Assembly (NCBI RefSeq): GCF_002288005.1
Contig: NZ_CP016771.1
Coordinates: forward strand, 248,001 to 312,000
DNA: 64,000 nucleotides
Source of the DNA: Candidatus Nanopelagicus hibericus
GTDB taxonomy: Bacteria; Actinomycetota; Actinomycetes; Nanopelagicales; Nanopelagicaceae
Reading direction: 5' to 3'
The notes below the pieces were generated by a model. The model did no database searches. It saw only the letters and a program-made list of their open reading frames with translations, and had not been told where the DNA came from. The position numbers and the translations under genes were made by a program. Of this stretch, positions 16,744-26,031 are shown piece by piece. Numbering within the stretch: position 1 is the stretch's first letter; every line of letters begins with the position of its first letter.

Positions 16744-17562
16744 ATGGAATTAGAGTTTTTTGCGCATAGTGAAATATTGGCGCCATTTTTCTTTTTAATT
16801 GGCATGCAACTAAGGAATGAGATCTCCCACCCAAAAGAGATTTTATTGCCAATCTTTGCTGCCTTAGGTGGGATGCTATTTCCAGCGCTAATTTTTATAG
16901 GGTTAAATTCTGATCCAGCAATAGCCTCTGGTTGGCCATTAGTTATGCCAACTGATATCGCACTTGTGATGTTGGTAGTCCTTGCCTTAGGCAAACGTGC
17001 GTCAGTTGCTTTAAAAACTTTTTTATTAGCCTTAGCTGTTGCTGATGATCTACTTTCAATTATTGTGCTGGGAGTTAAATACACCGGGGCGCTAAAGGCA
17101 ACTGAGGTTTTGGCAAGTATTGGTGCAGTATTGCTTGGAGTGTTAATTGGTAAAGCACCTCTTGAAAAATACTTTATAAAGTTTGTTAACTTTGCGATTT
17201 TGCCGATCTATGTCTTTGCAAATGTTTACCCAACTCTAACGGCTGATCTTGAACTGCAATCTGATCTTGGTAATTCAATTATTATCGCTAGAGTAGTTGG
17301 AAAAATTGTTGGCATCACACTCTTTGCATTAATTGGGGTTAAACTCTTTAAGAGTCAGTTGTTGATAGGTAAGTTGGAATTAATTGGTGGATCTGCCCTT
17401 GCTGGCATGGGACTTGCAGTATCAATCATGATTGCAAACTTGAGTTATACCGCTGATATTTTGCTTAATCAGGCTAAAGTTGGTTTATTAGTAGCTGCGC
17501 TCTTATCTGCAATTATTGGCAGTTTGATTTTGATTATTGGCTCCAGAAGAGTTAGGAATTAG
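16744..17562 (+). CDS. NhaA-family Na+/H+ antiporter, N-terminally short
   Basis: Resembles NhaA from its second transmembrane helix on. Key blocks are FFFLIGMQLRNEI, PTDIALVMLVVLALGKR (D133 region), AVADDLLSIIVLG (with the paired aspartates equivalent to D163/D164 of the E. coli protein) and GSALAGMGLAVSIMIANL. At 272 aa it is about 100 aa shorter than usual: TM1 and the long first extramembrane loop are missing. An in-frame stop at 16723 and the opposing GNAT gene exclude an upstream extension. Either a genuinely minimal antiporter or a 5'-deleted gene; the intact frame favours function. Confidence 0.75.
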   Translation: MELEFFAHSEILAPFFFLIGMQLRNEISHPKEILLPIFAALGGMLFPALIFIGLNSDPAIASGWPLVMPTDIALVMLVVLALGKRASVALKTFLLALAVADDLLSIIVLGVKYTGALKATEVLASIGAVLLGVLIGKAPLEKYFIKFVNFAILPIYVFANVYPTLTADLELQSDLGNSIIIARVVGKIVGITLFALIGVKLFKSQLLIGKLELIGGSALAGMGLAVSIMIANLSYTADILLNQAKVGLLVAALLSAIIGSLILIIGSRRVRN

Positions 17563-17564
17563 AT

Positions 17565-17729
17565 ATGTGTAGCAAAGTTATTTGCCGGCAGTGTAAGAAA
17601 CCAACCTGGTCTGGATGTGGCGAACATATTGAAGAGGCGTTGGCAGGTATTGCTAAAGCTGATCGTTGCCAAGGCCATGAAGGTCAGGTAAAAAAGTCGG
17701 GAATATTTAGCAAGTTATTTAGCAGGTAA
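17565..17729 (+). CDS. Conserved Cys-rich small protein (54 aa)
   Basis: A short gene with start ATG 17565 and stop TAA 17727-17729. It begins MCSKVICRQCKKPTWSGCG, then EHIEEALAGI and a CQGH motif, a pattern I recognise from small conserved bacterial proteins with CxxCgKpTWxGCGxH. The cysteines and histidines (C2, C7, C10, C18, H21, C35, H38) suggest metal binding. The tail KKSGIFSKLFSR is basic. It sits 2 nt after the NhaA-like stop and 4 nt before the next gene, so probably co-transcribed. Function unknown. Confidence 0.75.
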   Translation: MCSKVICRQCKKPTWSGCGEHIEEALAGIAKADRCQGHEGQVKKSGIFSKLFSR

Positions 17730-17733
17730 TTGC

Positions 17734-18216
17734 GTGGCAATTGAGGTTGTAACTGGCCAGGATCCTTCCCGGCTTAAATCGCTTCGACTTAGTGCATTAA
17801 AAGATGCCCCTGAGGCATTTGGAGCAAAGTATGAGGATGAATTATTAATTCAAGACTCTCAGTGGCAAGAGCGGATGGTAAATACCCAATGGTGTTTTGT
17901 GGTGGCAGATGGTGTTGATGTTGGATTACTAGCGGTAGATAGGGCTGATAAAGATCGCAATAGTGATTGCTGGTTATCTAGCTGGTGGATTAACGAGAAA
18001 TTTAGAGGCAAAAATATTGCACAATTAATGTTGGATTGGGTTATTAAATTGTCTAAAGAAAATACTTGGCAGGTGATTGGTTTGGGCGTGTGGCCAGAGA
18101 ATTTAAGGGCAAGGAGTGCTTATAAGAAGTTAGGATTTGTGGAGGCAGATAAGCCATTGCCATCTAGATCTAAACCAGGTCAGATGTATCTAGGAATGTA
18201 TAGGCAGGTGAAATAG
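17734..18216 (+). CDS. GNAT-family N-acetyltransferase
   Basis: A 160-aa acetyltransferase. The N-terminal half is EVVTGQDPSRLKSLRLSALKDAPEAFGA, typical of GNATs related to small-molecule or protein acetylases. The acetyl-CoA motif lies in SWWINEKFRGKNIAQLMLDWVIKLS, followed by LGVWPENLRARSAYKKLGF. The GTG start at 17734 follows the small Cys-rich gene by 4 nt. It is unrelated in detail to the GNAT at 16222. Substrate unknown. Confidence 0.87.
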   Translation: MAIEVVTGQDPSRLKSLRLSALKDAPEAFGAKYEDELLIQDSQWQERMVNTQWCFVVADGVDVGLLAVDRADKDRNSDCWLSSWWINEKFRGKNIAQLMLDWVIKLSKENTWQVIGLGVWPENLRARSAYKKLGFVEADKPLPSRSKPGQMYLGMYRQVK

Positions 18217-18217
18217 A

Positions 18218-18577
18218 TTGAGCAAGTTAGAGATTGATCAATATATTTCAGCTCAAAAAGAGCCTGAGAAAACCTTGCTTAAAAATATGCGCAAGATGAT
18301 TTTAGAGATAGAACCAGAGCTTAAGCAGGGGATCTCTTATGGAATTCCTGCCTTTAAATTAGGAAAAGATGTTGTTTGTGGAATTGCTGCCCGGCGTGCT
18401 GGTTGCTCTTTTTATCCATTTAGTGGCTCAGTACTTGCTGCCTTGAATAAAGATTTAGTCATTTATAAGCAAACTAAGAGTGCTTTGCACTTTGATGCAC
18501 CACTTCCTAAAACTTTGGTGAGAAAACTGATGACGCAGCGAATGGTGCAGATAATGGTCAAAAGAAAAGGTAGGTAA
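18218..18577 (+). CDS. DUF1801 family protein
   Basis: A 119-aa protein matching the DUF1801/YdhG pattern: IDQYISAQKEPEKTLLKNMRKMILEIEPELKQGISYGIPAFKLG, then GCSFYPFSGSVLAAL. The fold resembles frataxin-like or iron-chaperone annotations in some databases, but the function is not established. TTG start at 18218, one base after the GNAT stop. Part of a tightly packed run from the NhaA-like gene to the FUSC-like gene. Confidence 0.8.
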   Translation: MSKLEIDQYISAQKEPEKTLLKNMRKMILEIEPELKQGISYGIPAFKLGKDVVCGIAARRAGCSFYPFSGSVLAALNKDLVIYKQTKSALHFDAPLPKTLVRKLMTQRMVQIMVKRKGR

Positions 18578-18594
18578 AGTTGTAAGATCTGATC

Positions 18595-18858
18595 ATGGGA
18601 AACGTAGCTAAGCCAAAACAAGTAGTTGATATCCCTCAAGCAGAGCTAGATCGGTATGAGAAATTAGATCAAGAGTGGCGCGAATACAACATCGCAGCCC
18701 CAGCAAGGCGAGCACTAGTTGATGCCAAGTTATATAAGGTCTCAGACCTGCGAAAGATTTCACTGGCTGAATTAGAAGGCTTACATGGCATGGGTAAATC
18801 AGCTGTTGCAAGGCTTAAAGTATTAATGAATGCTAAAAAAATTAAGTTTCGCCCGTGA
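18595..18858 (+). CDS. Small helix-hairpin-helix protein
   Basis: An 87-aa protein ending in a helix-hairpin-helix segment (LAELEGLHGMGKSAVARLKVLM, about 59-80) similar to the HhH of DNA-binding proteins and of the RNA polymerase alpha C-terminal domain. The preceding NIAAPARRALVDAKLYKVSDLRKIS also matches that arrangement. Probably nucleic-acid binding; role unknown. The stop overlaps the next gene's start in GTGA. Confidence 0.65.
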   Translation: MGNVAKPKQVVDIPQAELDRYEKLDQEWREYNIAAPARRALVDAKLYKVSDLRKISLAELEGLHGMGKSAVARLKVLMNAKKIKFRP

Positions 18859-20048
18859 AGCGTTTTATAAGTTGGTTTATAAGGTTATTTACTGATCGAA
18901 GGATTTGGGTTCGCCAAATTACGGTGGCCGCTCTTGCATCTGCTACCGCCTGGGTAATAGGAGATTCCTTAGTTTTTAAAGGCGGCTTAGTAGCAGCAAT
19001 TGTTTGCGCTTTAAGCATTCGAATCTCACTCTATAAATCAGTAAGAGAAGGATTAGGTCAGATAGTTGGAACTGCAATTGGCGCAGGAGTTGCCCTGTTA
19101 ACAGTTCACTACTTTAGCTTTGGGGTAATTGCTATTGGCACTACCGTATTTTTATGCTCAGTTGTTGCACGTGGACTTCGCCTCGGTGAGGTGGCATCTG
19201 TCAACGTGCCAGTTACGGCATTAATTGTTATTGGTCCTGGTATCTCTGGCTCAACAGCAGAACACAGATTAGTTTCCACGTTAATTGGCGCAGCGGTTGC
19301 AATCATTTTTTCCTACTTCTCACATCCAAATACCCCAGCAGGTCGAACTGTTAATCAAATAACAAGGTTGGGTAAAAGAGGGGCAGAGTTAATTAGTGAT
19401 ATGGCAGAGGGAGTGGCCGGTGGCTTCACCCAAAAGCAGGCGGGTGCTTGGTTATCCAGAGCAAGATTATTAGTTGAGGAGATCCCAACTTTAAGAAGCC
19501 AAGCCATTGAGGCAAAACGTTATGCCAAATGGTCACCACTTGCCGAAGTTGATGAGGCTGAATCTTTATATATTCAAGGAGTAGCAATTGAACATATGGT
19601 GGTTCAAATAAGGGGAATGGCAAGAGCATTATTTGATTCAACCTCTGATCCAAATCGAAAAGATACTGTTGATCGCCAGATTGCTTACGCACTCTCTGCT
19701 ACCTCAACTGCAATTACTGAAAAGCTAGAGTTACTGCAATCCTCAAATCGAGAGCGAATCATTGACAATATCGCCAGAGATCTACGGCAAGCAGCTGATA
19801 ATTTAACTGAGGAGTTAATTGCAATGGCAGATAAGCTGCCTCGTAGCCAATTTGTTAGGTGCATTGCAATCGTCTCGCAGATGAAAATCATCGCTAACTC
19901 TTTAGATGAGAGCTCACCCGCCTTGCACTCAGTTATAACACCAGGGGAGCCAACTAGCGCCAAGGTAATTGGTCTATCCCCAGTTAAGCAGACAAGCAGG
20001 TTGTATCGAGGACTTCTTATGGCCCTTCGCACCTTCTTGCGCCGCTAG
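18855..20048 (+). CDS. FUSC-like / aromatic acid exporter-type membrane protein
   Basis: A 397-aa protein: about five or six predicted helices in residues 20-160 (VRQITVAALASATAWVIGDSLVFKG, then hydrophobic repeats), followed by a long soluble helical region (about 165-397). This layout fits FUSC/DUF939-type (aromatic acid exporter or YgaH-like) proteins; the ISLYKSVREGLGQIVGTAIGAGVA segment is typical. Transported compound unknown. The GTG start overlaps the previous stop by 4 nt, which indicates translational coupling. Confidence 0.72.
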   Translation: MKRFISWFIRLFTDRRIWVRQITVAALASATAWVIGDSLVFKGGLVAAIVCALSIRISLYKSVREGLGQIVGTAIGAGVALLTVHYFSFGVIAIGTTVFLCSVVARGLRLGEVASVNVPVTALIVIGPGISGSTAEHRLVSTLIGAAVAIIFSYFSHPNTPAGRTVNQITRLGKRGAELISDMAEGVAGGFTQKQAGAWLSRARLLVEEIPTLRSQAIEAKRYAKWSPLAEVDEAESLYIQGVAIEHMVVQIRGMARALFDSTSDPNRKDTVDRQIAYALSATSTAITEKLELLQSSNRERIIDNIARDLRQAADNLTEELIAMADKLPRSQFVRCIAIVSQMKIIANSLDESSPALHSVITPGEPTSAKVIGLSPVKQTSRLYRGLLMALRTFLRR

Positions 20049-20060
20049 TAGGATAAACAG

Positions 20061-20522
20061 ATGAGTAATTCTGAGATTGAAAAGTTAGCTGCTGAGTATG
20101 AAGCAGCAACAAATGTATTTCTTGAAGCCTTTAAAAAGGTAAACCTGGCTGATTTAGATAAGCCTAAAAAAGATGGCTGGAACGCCAGGCAGGTAATTCA
20201 TCATTTAGCAGATTCTGAATCCCAATCTTGCGCTCGATTAAAAAGATTAGTTGCAGAACCTGGCACAACAATCCAAGGTTATGATGAAAATATCTGGGCA
20301 CAAAACACCACCTTGGGTTACACCGTGCTACCAATTGAAAACTCTTTAGCTTTCTATAAAGCATCTAGGGCAGCAAGTCTTGAGATCATTAAAAGATTAG
20401 AGGTTGCTCAACTATCAAATGCTGGAGTCCATACTGAATCTGGTGCTTATGATCTTAAAAAGTGGTTTTCATCCTATATAAACCACCCAAGGGATCACGC
20501 AAATCAGTTGTTAGCCGATTAA
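20061..20522 (+). CDS. DinB-superfamily protein
   Basis: A 153-aa four-helix protein with the DinB/YfiT metal-binding pattern: WNARQVIHHLADSESQS, later YDLKKWFSSYINHPRDHANQL, with histidines suitable for a three-His metal site (H66/H67 region, H142, H146). Family members include thiol-dependent transferases such as mycothiol or bacillithiol S-transferases. Because actinobacteria make mycothiol, such a role is possible but unproven. The 3' end overlaps the convergent trhO gene by 12 nt. Confidence 0.75.
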   Translation: MSNSEIEKLAAEYEAATNVFLEAFKKVNLADLDKPKKDGWNARQVIHHLADSESQSCARLKRLVAEPGTTIQGYDENIWAQNTTLGYTVLPIENSLAFYKASRAASLEIIKRLEVAQLSNAGVHTESGAYDLKKWFSSYINHPRDHANQLLAD

Positions 20523-21419
20523 TTCAGCCTTAGAGTATTTTCGCTGTGGGTGTTTGCAGATCTCATCATTCAGTTTTTCAGCACAAGTGACACACAATAA
20601 ATTCAGAGAGTTACATGGCGGCTTTGGGCAATCATAAAAACGATTTGCGGGTGCAGCACACTTTTCACAGTTAGCTATTGATTTTGTCTTCTCACTAAAC
20701 TCGATCGACATCCTATTATCAAAGGTATAAAGAGCGCCCTCCCATAGGCCATCATCACCAATCTCTTTACCGTAGGTAACTATGCCACCATCAATTTGAT
20801 AAACCTCTTTAAATCCACGTGTCTTCATCACTGATGATAAAACCTCACATCTAATACCACCGGTGCAGTAAGTAACAATTGGCTTATCCTTTAGATGGTC
20901 ATACTTGCCACTTTCAATCTCTTGTACAAAATCTCTACTGGTTTCAACCTGTGGAACCACTGCATTTTTAAACCGGCCAACCTTTGCCTCATATGCGTTT
21001 CGGCCATCAAAGAAAACCACATCATCACCATGTTTTGCTACCAGCTCATCAACCTGGGCAGGCTTTAAATGTTTTCCACCACCAACTACTCCATTTTTAT
21101 CAACTTTAATCTCATTTGGATAGCCAAATGCCACCAACTCAGCTCGCACCTTCACACTTAACTTTGGAAAATCATTGCCAGTGCCTTGCGACCATTTAAA
21201 CTTCATTTTGGCAAAGCCTTCATATGATCTTGTTTGGCGAATATATTTTTTTAGGTCATTCATCTCACCACCCAAAGTGCCATTGATGCCATGGGGGGAG
21301 ATAATTATTCGTCCCTTTAAATTTAATGTTTGGCAAAGATTTTTTTGCCAAATCTTTATTGCAGCCGGATCAGATAATGGCGTGAAGATGTAGTAAAGAA
21401 TTACCTTGGGAAGATCCAT
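20511..21419 (-). CDS. trhO: tRNA uridine(34) hydroxylase (rhodanese-like)
   Basis: TrhO/YceA-type enzyme that forms 5-hydroxyuridine at tRNA position 34 with oxygen. The 302-aa protein has an N-terminal acylphosphatase-like domain (ILYYIFTPL...GRIIISPHGINGTLGG), a rhodanese domain with active-site C185 in TYCTGGIRCE, and a C-terminal Cys-rich stretch (CEKCAAPANRFYDCPKPPCN...LLCVTC) seen in many members. Start ATG at 21419. Divergent from the LuxR-type regulator, sharing a 56-bp upstream region. Confidence 0.9.
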   Translation of the reverse strand: MDLPKVILYYIFTPLSDPAAIKIWQKNLCQTLNLKGRIIISPHGINGTLGGEMNDLKKYIRQTRSYEGFAKMKFKWSQGTGNDFPKLSVKVRAELVAFGYPNEIKVDKNGVVGGGKHLKPAQVDELVAKHGDDVVFFDGRNAYEAKVGRFKNAVVPQVETSRDFVQEIESGKYDHLKDKPIVTYCTGGIRCEVLSSVMKTRGFKEVYQIDGGIVTYGKEIGDDGLWEGALYTFDNRMSIEFSEKTKSIANCEKCAAPANRFYDCPKPPCNSLNLLCVTCAEKLNDEICKHPQRKYSKAELIG

Positions 21420-21475
21420 AACTTGATTTTAACCGCCCTATGAAGGAGTGAGAATTTTGCGCTCAAATTGAGGAT

Positions 21476-23143
21476 TTGACCCAACGAGTCAGATTAAATC
21501 CCCCCGCTATTCACCCTAAGCCAGGGGTGAGGCCACTATCAAAATTCCGGCATTTGCCTCACCCTTACGCCATGTCTACTCAAGCTAATTCATCACCCTC
21601 AGTCAGAGGTTCAACTACCGCCGCCCTGGAAGCGGCTATTGAAAGAGGTGATGTTGATTTTATATATCAAATGTTTGCAAACACGGCGAGAGAGTTGGCT
21701 CAAACTGGACAAGGAAAACAATTAATAAATTTGTCTAAATATGCAGGCGATCAATCCATTGATGGAATGGCACTACAGAAAGCGTTTTCCTTGATGGGAT
21801 ATTTGGTGGAATTAGATTTTGTAGTGGCTCAAGCACTAGCGATGGAGCTTGAGATTGAAAAGTCTAAAACAAAAATAGGTGATTTCTTAGAAAAACTAAT
21901 TGCATACACTCGTGCCTTTATTTATTTTGCAAGTGGAGATTTGGCCAATGCTCGAGCACAAATTGACATCGCGCTAAATTCACAAGTAATCACAAATGAC
22001 TTGGGTGGTATGGATAAGCCAATTTTAATCAGAATGAGATCAGTAATTGACCACCTGTATTCAGATCTACCAGCTATGCAACAGGCACAAAATCAAGTAG
22101 AGAATTTGATGACTGAGTTTGGTGGAACCAATATCTCATATCACTTAATAGCGATCAAAACATTAATCTACTATGAAGAAGGTAATTTTATAAAGGCAAA
22201 TGAATATGCAAAAATGGGAGTCGCATCTGCTGAGGCAAATGGTTTCATAGGGGTTTCGGTACCTTTAGATTGCAAGTACATATTGGCTAGAACCTTATTC
22301 GAATTCTCTAAGTTAGATCAAGCTTTAATTGAGCTAGCTGAGTTGAAAATCGAGGCTAAGCGCTCTAAATCAACTCTCTTTTTTGTCCTTGCAGAAACTT
22401 TTGCAATCCGAATTTTGACAGCTCAATTTAAGCATTCTGAAGCATTGGAAAGATTAAAAAATCTTCATAACGAGGTTGATGTAGTTTCAAAGAACAACGA
22501 CTTAGCTTGGTTAATTGATGTTACCGAGCTATACATTAGATTTATTTTAGGCGACTTTACCAGAGCAAATCTTTTAGTTGCTCGCTGTCCTGACTTACCT
22601 TATGTCAGACATGTTAAAGCATCAATTGCGGAAAGTTCAGGCAGTAAGAGTCCTACTAGAGCGGAAGTTATTAAATTTCCAGAACAAACTTATAAAGAGC
22701 AGATATATAAATATTTGTTTTTATCTGAATTTAAGGCTGAGTTGGATGAAAATCCCAAATATTGGGTTAAGAAAGCATTAAAAATTGGAGAAATTACAGG
22801 TAGTCGTGAGTTCTTTATTAGACAAAACAGCTATCACATAAATTTAATTATTGAGATTGCTAAAGAGCAACCCTCAATTTATTTGGAGGAACTTGCTCGA
22901 GATTGTATTAACCGATTAAAAGAACGAAGTGAATCTAGCAAAGCTATTAGTGAGGGCCTGACCTCTCGCGAAATAGATGTTCTTAAACATCTGGCTACTG
23001 GTAAATCTATAGATGCGATTGGCAAGTCATTGCACATATCAAAAAACACCATGAAAACACACCTTAAAAACATTTATCGCAAATTAGAGGTTGCTGGACG
23101 AGCAGAAGCGGTCGATAAGGGTCAAAAACTTTTACTAATTTAA
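21476..23143 (+). CDS. LuxR-type transcriptional regulator with TPR-like sensor region
   Basis: A 555-aa protein whose C-terminus (about 490-550) is a GerE/LuxR helix-turn-helix: LTSREIDVLKHLATGKSIDAIGKSLHISKNTMKTHLKNIYRKLEVAGR. The preceding 400 residues are helical and TPR-like (repeated AEL, YAKMG-type helices), as in MalT-like regulators, but no ATPase motif is visible. The start is uncertain: TTG at 21476 gives the longest form; Met at 21572 is an alternative. It shares its stop TTAA (23140-23143) with the convergent oxidoreductase. Target genes unknown. Confidence 0.82.
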   Translation: MTQRVRLNPPAIHPKPGVRPLSKFRHLPHPYAMSTQANSSPSVRGSTTAALEAAIERGDVDFIYQMFANTARELAQTGQGKQLINLSKYAGDQSIDGMALQKAFSLMGYLVELDFVVAQALAMELEIEKSKTKIGDFLEKLIAYTRAFIYFASGDLANARAQIDIALNSQVITNDLGGMDKPILIRMRSVIDHLYSDLPAMQQAQNQVENLMTEFGGTNISYHLIAIKTLIYYEEGNFIKANEYAKMGVASAEANGFIGVSVPLDCKYILARTLFEFSKLDQALIELAELKIEAKRSKSTLFFVLAETFAIRILTAQFKHSEALERLKNLHNEVDVVSKNNDLAWLIDVTELYIRFILGDFTRANLLVARCPDLPYVRHVKASIAESSGSKSPTRAEVIKFPEQTYKEQIYKYLFLSEFKAELDENPKYWVKKALKIGEITGSREFFIRQNSYHINLIIEIAKEQPSIYLEELARDCINRLKERSESSKAISEGLTSREIDVLKHLATGKSIDAIGKSLHISKNTMKTHLKNIYRKLEVAGRAEAVDKGQKLLLI

Positions 23144-24150
23144 TGTTTAAAAATTGGCCGAAGCGGTAATCCCGCTGCAATATATGCTGCATCAATTAAT
23201 TGTGCTTGCAATAGTGCATCTTTTGCATCAGTCTTAATTGGTTTGCCTAAATCGACCGCATCGGCAAAGGCGAGTAATTGATAGGTGTAGGTAGAAATAG
23301 ATGGCAGGTGCTCAACACGTTTTTGACCAGCAAGATCAACAATCACTCTTGGATCCCAACCAGAAACCACAAAGTTAGGAAGGTGAACGCTTCCCTTAGA
23401 GCCGGTAACAGTTAAAGGTGCCTCCATAACTGGTGCTTCAAAATCACCCTTTGCTAAGCAGGCAACTCCATTTGGATACTTAAGTTGCATATATAACTTG
23501 GTATCAATTTTTCCATCAGCAGCATTTGCCTCTGCTTTAACAATTGTTGGCTCACCATCTGCAATAGCCTGACTAATCATGCGCTGGCTATGAAGTGCGT
23601 AGCAGCCAACATCCATCATTGAGCCACCAGCTAGATCAAATTGCAACCTTAAATCACTCTCATCAGGGCGTGGAATTAGAAGTGAGGATTCAACCTTTAT
23701 AACCTCACCAATCTCACCTGATTTAACTATCGCAAGTAATCTTTGAAAAACTGGGTGATAGTAGTAATGAAACCCCTCCATAAATACCTTGCCAGATTTA
23801 CTTACAGCTGCTGCAACCTCTTTCGCCTCAGCAGCATTAGAAGCAGAAGGCTTCTCACTTAAAACATGTTTACCAGCTGCTAATGCCTTGATATTCCAAG
23901 GTCCGTGGCCACCGTTGTGCAGGGCGTTATAGATGACATCAACATTTGGATCATCAAGCACCTCTTGGTAAGAACCATAAGCTTTTTCAATCTGATACTG
24001 CTTGGCAAACTCAGAAGCGCGTGCTTTATCTCTGGCGCCAACTGCAACTAAAAGATGTCCTGTTGCTTGGGCTGGAAAAATAATGGCACTCGGTGCAATT
24101 CGGGCTGCGCCTAATATTCCAATACGAAGAGGCTTGCGAGCGTCATTCAT
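23140..24150 (-). CDS. Gfo/Idh/MocA-family oxidoreductase
   Basis: NAD(P)-dependent sugar or cyclitol dehydrogenase of 336 aa. The Rossmann nucleotide-binding start is RIGILGAARIAPSAI (about 9-23). The family lysine motif is EKPSASNAAEAKE (about 98-110). The C-terminal alpha/beta domain carries GGSMMDVGCYALH, with the likely catalytic His (H187 region). Substrate not readable. It lies 20 nt downstream of tgt on the same strand and may be in its transcript. Confidence 0.87.
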   Translation of the reverse strand: MNDARKPLRIGILGAARIAPSAIIFPAQATGHLLVAVGARDKARASEFAKQYQIEKAYGSYQEVLDDPNVDVIYNALHNGGHGPWNIKALAAGKHVLSEKPSASNAAEAKEVAAAVSKSGKVFMEGFHYYYHPVFQRLLAIVKSGEIGEVIKVESSLLIPRPDESDLRLQFDLAGGSMMDVGCYALHSQRMISQAIADGEPTIVKAEANAADGKIDTKLYMQLKYPNGVACLAKGDFEAPVMEAPLTVTGSKGSVHLPNFVVSGWDPRVIVDLAGQKRVEHLPSISTYTYQLLAFADAVDLGKPIKTDAKDALLQAQLIDAAYIAAGLPLRPIFKH

Positions 24151-24170
24151 ATCTTTAATCTACCCTCAAA

Positions 24171-25388
24171 TTACTTTCCGTAGTACCTGGCCATAAATTG
24201 AGCCTTAAAATCAAAAAATGTGCCATCTTCAATGCTTAAGCGCATTTGATCTACTAAGCCAACAATAAAGTGCTGGTTATGAATTGTGGCCAAGGTGGCT
24301 GCCACCATCTCTTTGGCTCTAAATAAATGGCAAATATATGCTCGGGTGTAATTGCGGCAGGTGTAGCAAGTGCAATCTTTTTCAATGGGAAATAACTCAT
24401 TTTTATGCGGGGCATTTGAGATATTTAGGCGACCATCTTTGGTAAAGACTGAACTTGTTCGAGCTTGCCTTGAAGGGGCCACACAATCAAAGGTATCTGC
24501 GCCATTTTCAACCCCAACAAATAAATCATCTGGCTCACCAATTCCCAAAAAGTGCCTTGGCTTATCTTGCGGCAACTCCTCATTAACCCACTTCAAAATA
24601 TCACCCAGTGTTTGTTTATCTAGCGCCCCACCAATACCAAAGCCATCAAAGGAAACTCCATCAACATTCATCATTGCTAAATCTTTAGCAGCCTTGCGCC
24701 GCAGATCCTCATATTGCGCACCTTGCAGCACACCAAAGAGTGCTTGGTAGGGCTTGCCTGCTCGCTTTTTAGTTAGGCCATCATGTTCTTTCAAACATCT
24801 AATTGCCCAAAGCCGGGTTCGCTCTAATGCTTTTTCTTGATAACTCCTGGTGTTATGCAAAGTGGTGCACTCATCAAAGGCAAAGATAATATCTGCGCCA
24901 ATTTGATGTTGCACCTGCATGGAAACCTCTGGGGTAAAGCGGTGCAGTGAGCCATCTAAATGTGATTTAAATGTGACACCATCATCATCAACATGAGCTA
25001 AGCGTTCCTTATCATCAGCAATTACATCATCTGCTTGAAAGGTGTTTTCATCCATGGCAATAACTTTTTTAAAGCCAACACCTAGGGATAAAACTTGAAA
25101 GCCACCAGAGTCGGTAAAGCTTGGACCTTTCCAATTCATAAATTTTGCTAAGCCACCTGCTTGATCAACAACTTCCGGCCCTGGTTGTAGGTAAAGGTGG
25201 TATGCATTTGCCAGAACTGCTTGCGCGCCAAGATCAGATAAGGATTCAGGCAGTACTGATTTTAAGGTTGCTTTAGTACCAACTGGAATAAAAGCTGGAG
25301 TTTTAATCTGCCCATGCGGGGTTGAAATAAGACCACTTCGACCTAAGGCACCCTTTAAAGATTTTTCAACCTTAAAGGAGAAGGACAT
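24171..25388 (-). CDS. tgt: tRNA-guanine transglycosylase
   Basis: Exchanges G34 of GUN-anticodon tRNAs for preQ1 or queuine. The 405-aa protein has the general acid D93 (TDSGGFQVLS), the substrate-pocket GIGGALDK segment, nucleophile D301 (DCVAPSRQARTS) and the zinc site C339, C341, C344, H370. No preQ1 synthesis genes are in the window, so the base may be imported or made elsewhere. With trhO 2.8 kb away, two wobble-base modifiers lie close together, though not in one operon. Confidence 0.95.
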   Translation of the reverse strand: MSFSFKVEKSLKGALGRSGLISTPHGQIKTPAFIPVGTKATLKSVLPESLSDLGAQAVLANAYHLYLQPGPEVVDQAGGLAKFMNWKGPSFTDSGGFQVLSLGVGFKKVIAMDENTFQADDVIADDKERLAHVDDDGVTFKSHLDGSLHRFTPEVSMQVQHQIGADIIFAFDECTTLHNTRSYQEKALERTRLWAIRCLKEHDGLTKKRAGKPYQALFGVLQGAQYEDLRRKAAKDLAMMNVDGVSFDGFGIGGALDKQTLGDILKWVNEELPQDKPRHFLGIGEPDDLFVGVENGADTFDCVAPSRQARTSSVFTKDGRLNISNAPHKNELFPIEKDCTCYTCRNYTRAYICHLFRAKEMVAATLATIHNQHFIVGLVDQMRLSIEDGTFFDFKAQFMARYYGK

Positions 25389-25430
25389 ATTTAACCGGCA
25401 ATTACTACAACTAAGTTGAAAAAAACTTAG

Positions 25431-25964
25431 TTAAGCCAGTTTGCCAGTAACCTCAATAATTGCCACGCCCTCATTGGAAAGTACTAGGGAGAGATCCTCA
25501 CCAGCTTTTCCTTCACAAGATAGACCCCAGTTAAATGAGATTGATTTTCCAACCGCTAATGGATCTTGGGGAGCACCCTCCATGCCATTATCACCATCAA
25601 ATATATCTACGCACAAACCAGTGGCACTCTTACCAATGATGATCAGAGTAGTTAGATCTATTGCAGCAGTAGATCCATTTGTTATATCAACCTTAAATTG
25701 TTGATAGCGCTGACCAGGAAGTTGCCCGGCTGCAAACTTTCCAGGACGAAATGCAGATGGTTCAGATAATGTAAATGAAACCCCAGATGGGATTTTTACG
25801 GCAGTGTTAAAACCACCAGTTGCCTGCACCTCTTGCTCAGGCGGTGCTACTAACTCCTGGTTTGATTCAGTTGAAGCACTATCACTTCCCCCACCGCAGG
25901 CTGTTAAAAGCAACCCAGCTGCTACGGCTAAAACTGCTAATTTAAACTTTGAGTTGCTCTCCAT
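25431..25964 (-). CDS. Lipoprotein, unknown function
   Basis: A 177-aa secreted lipoprotein: signal peptide with lipobox LLTAC (C23 lipidation site), then a low-complexity linker GGGSDSASTESNQELVAPPEQE, then a beta-rich domain of about 125 residues (GVSFTLSEPSAFRPG...VDITNGSTAAIDL) resembling DUF4352-like immunoglobulin-type domains. Located upstream of tgt with a 42-nt gap. Function unknown. Confidence 0.72.
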   Translation of the reverse strand: MESNSKFKLAVLAVAAGLLLTACGGGSDSASTESNQELVAPPEQEVQATGGFNTAVKIPSGVSFTLSEPSAFRPGKFAAGQLPGQRYQQFKVDITNGSTAAIDLTTLIIIGKSATGLCVDIFDGDNGMEGAPQDPLAVGKSISFNWGLSCEGKAGEDLSLVLSNEGVAIIEVTGKLA

Positions 25965-26031
25965 TTTTACCTGACTCCATATCTTTATCTATCTAATACA
26001 CGGCCTCTAGGGGCAAATACTACTAAATTCT

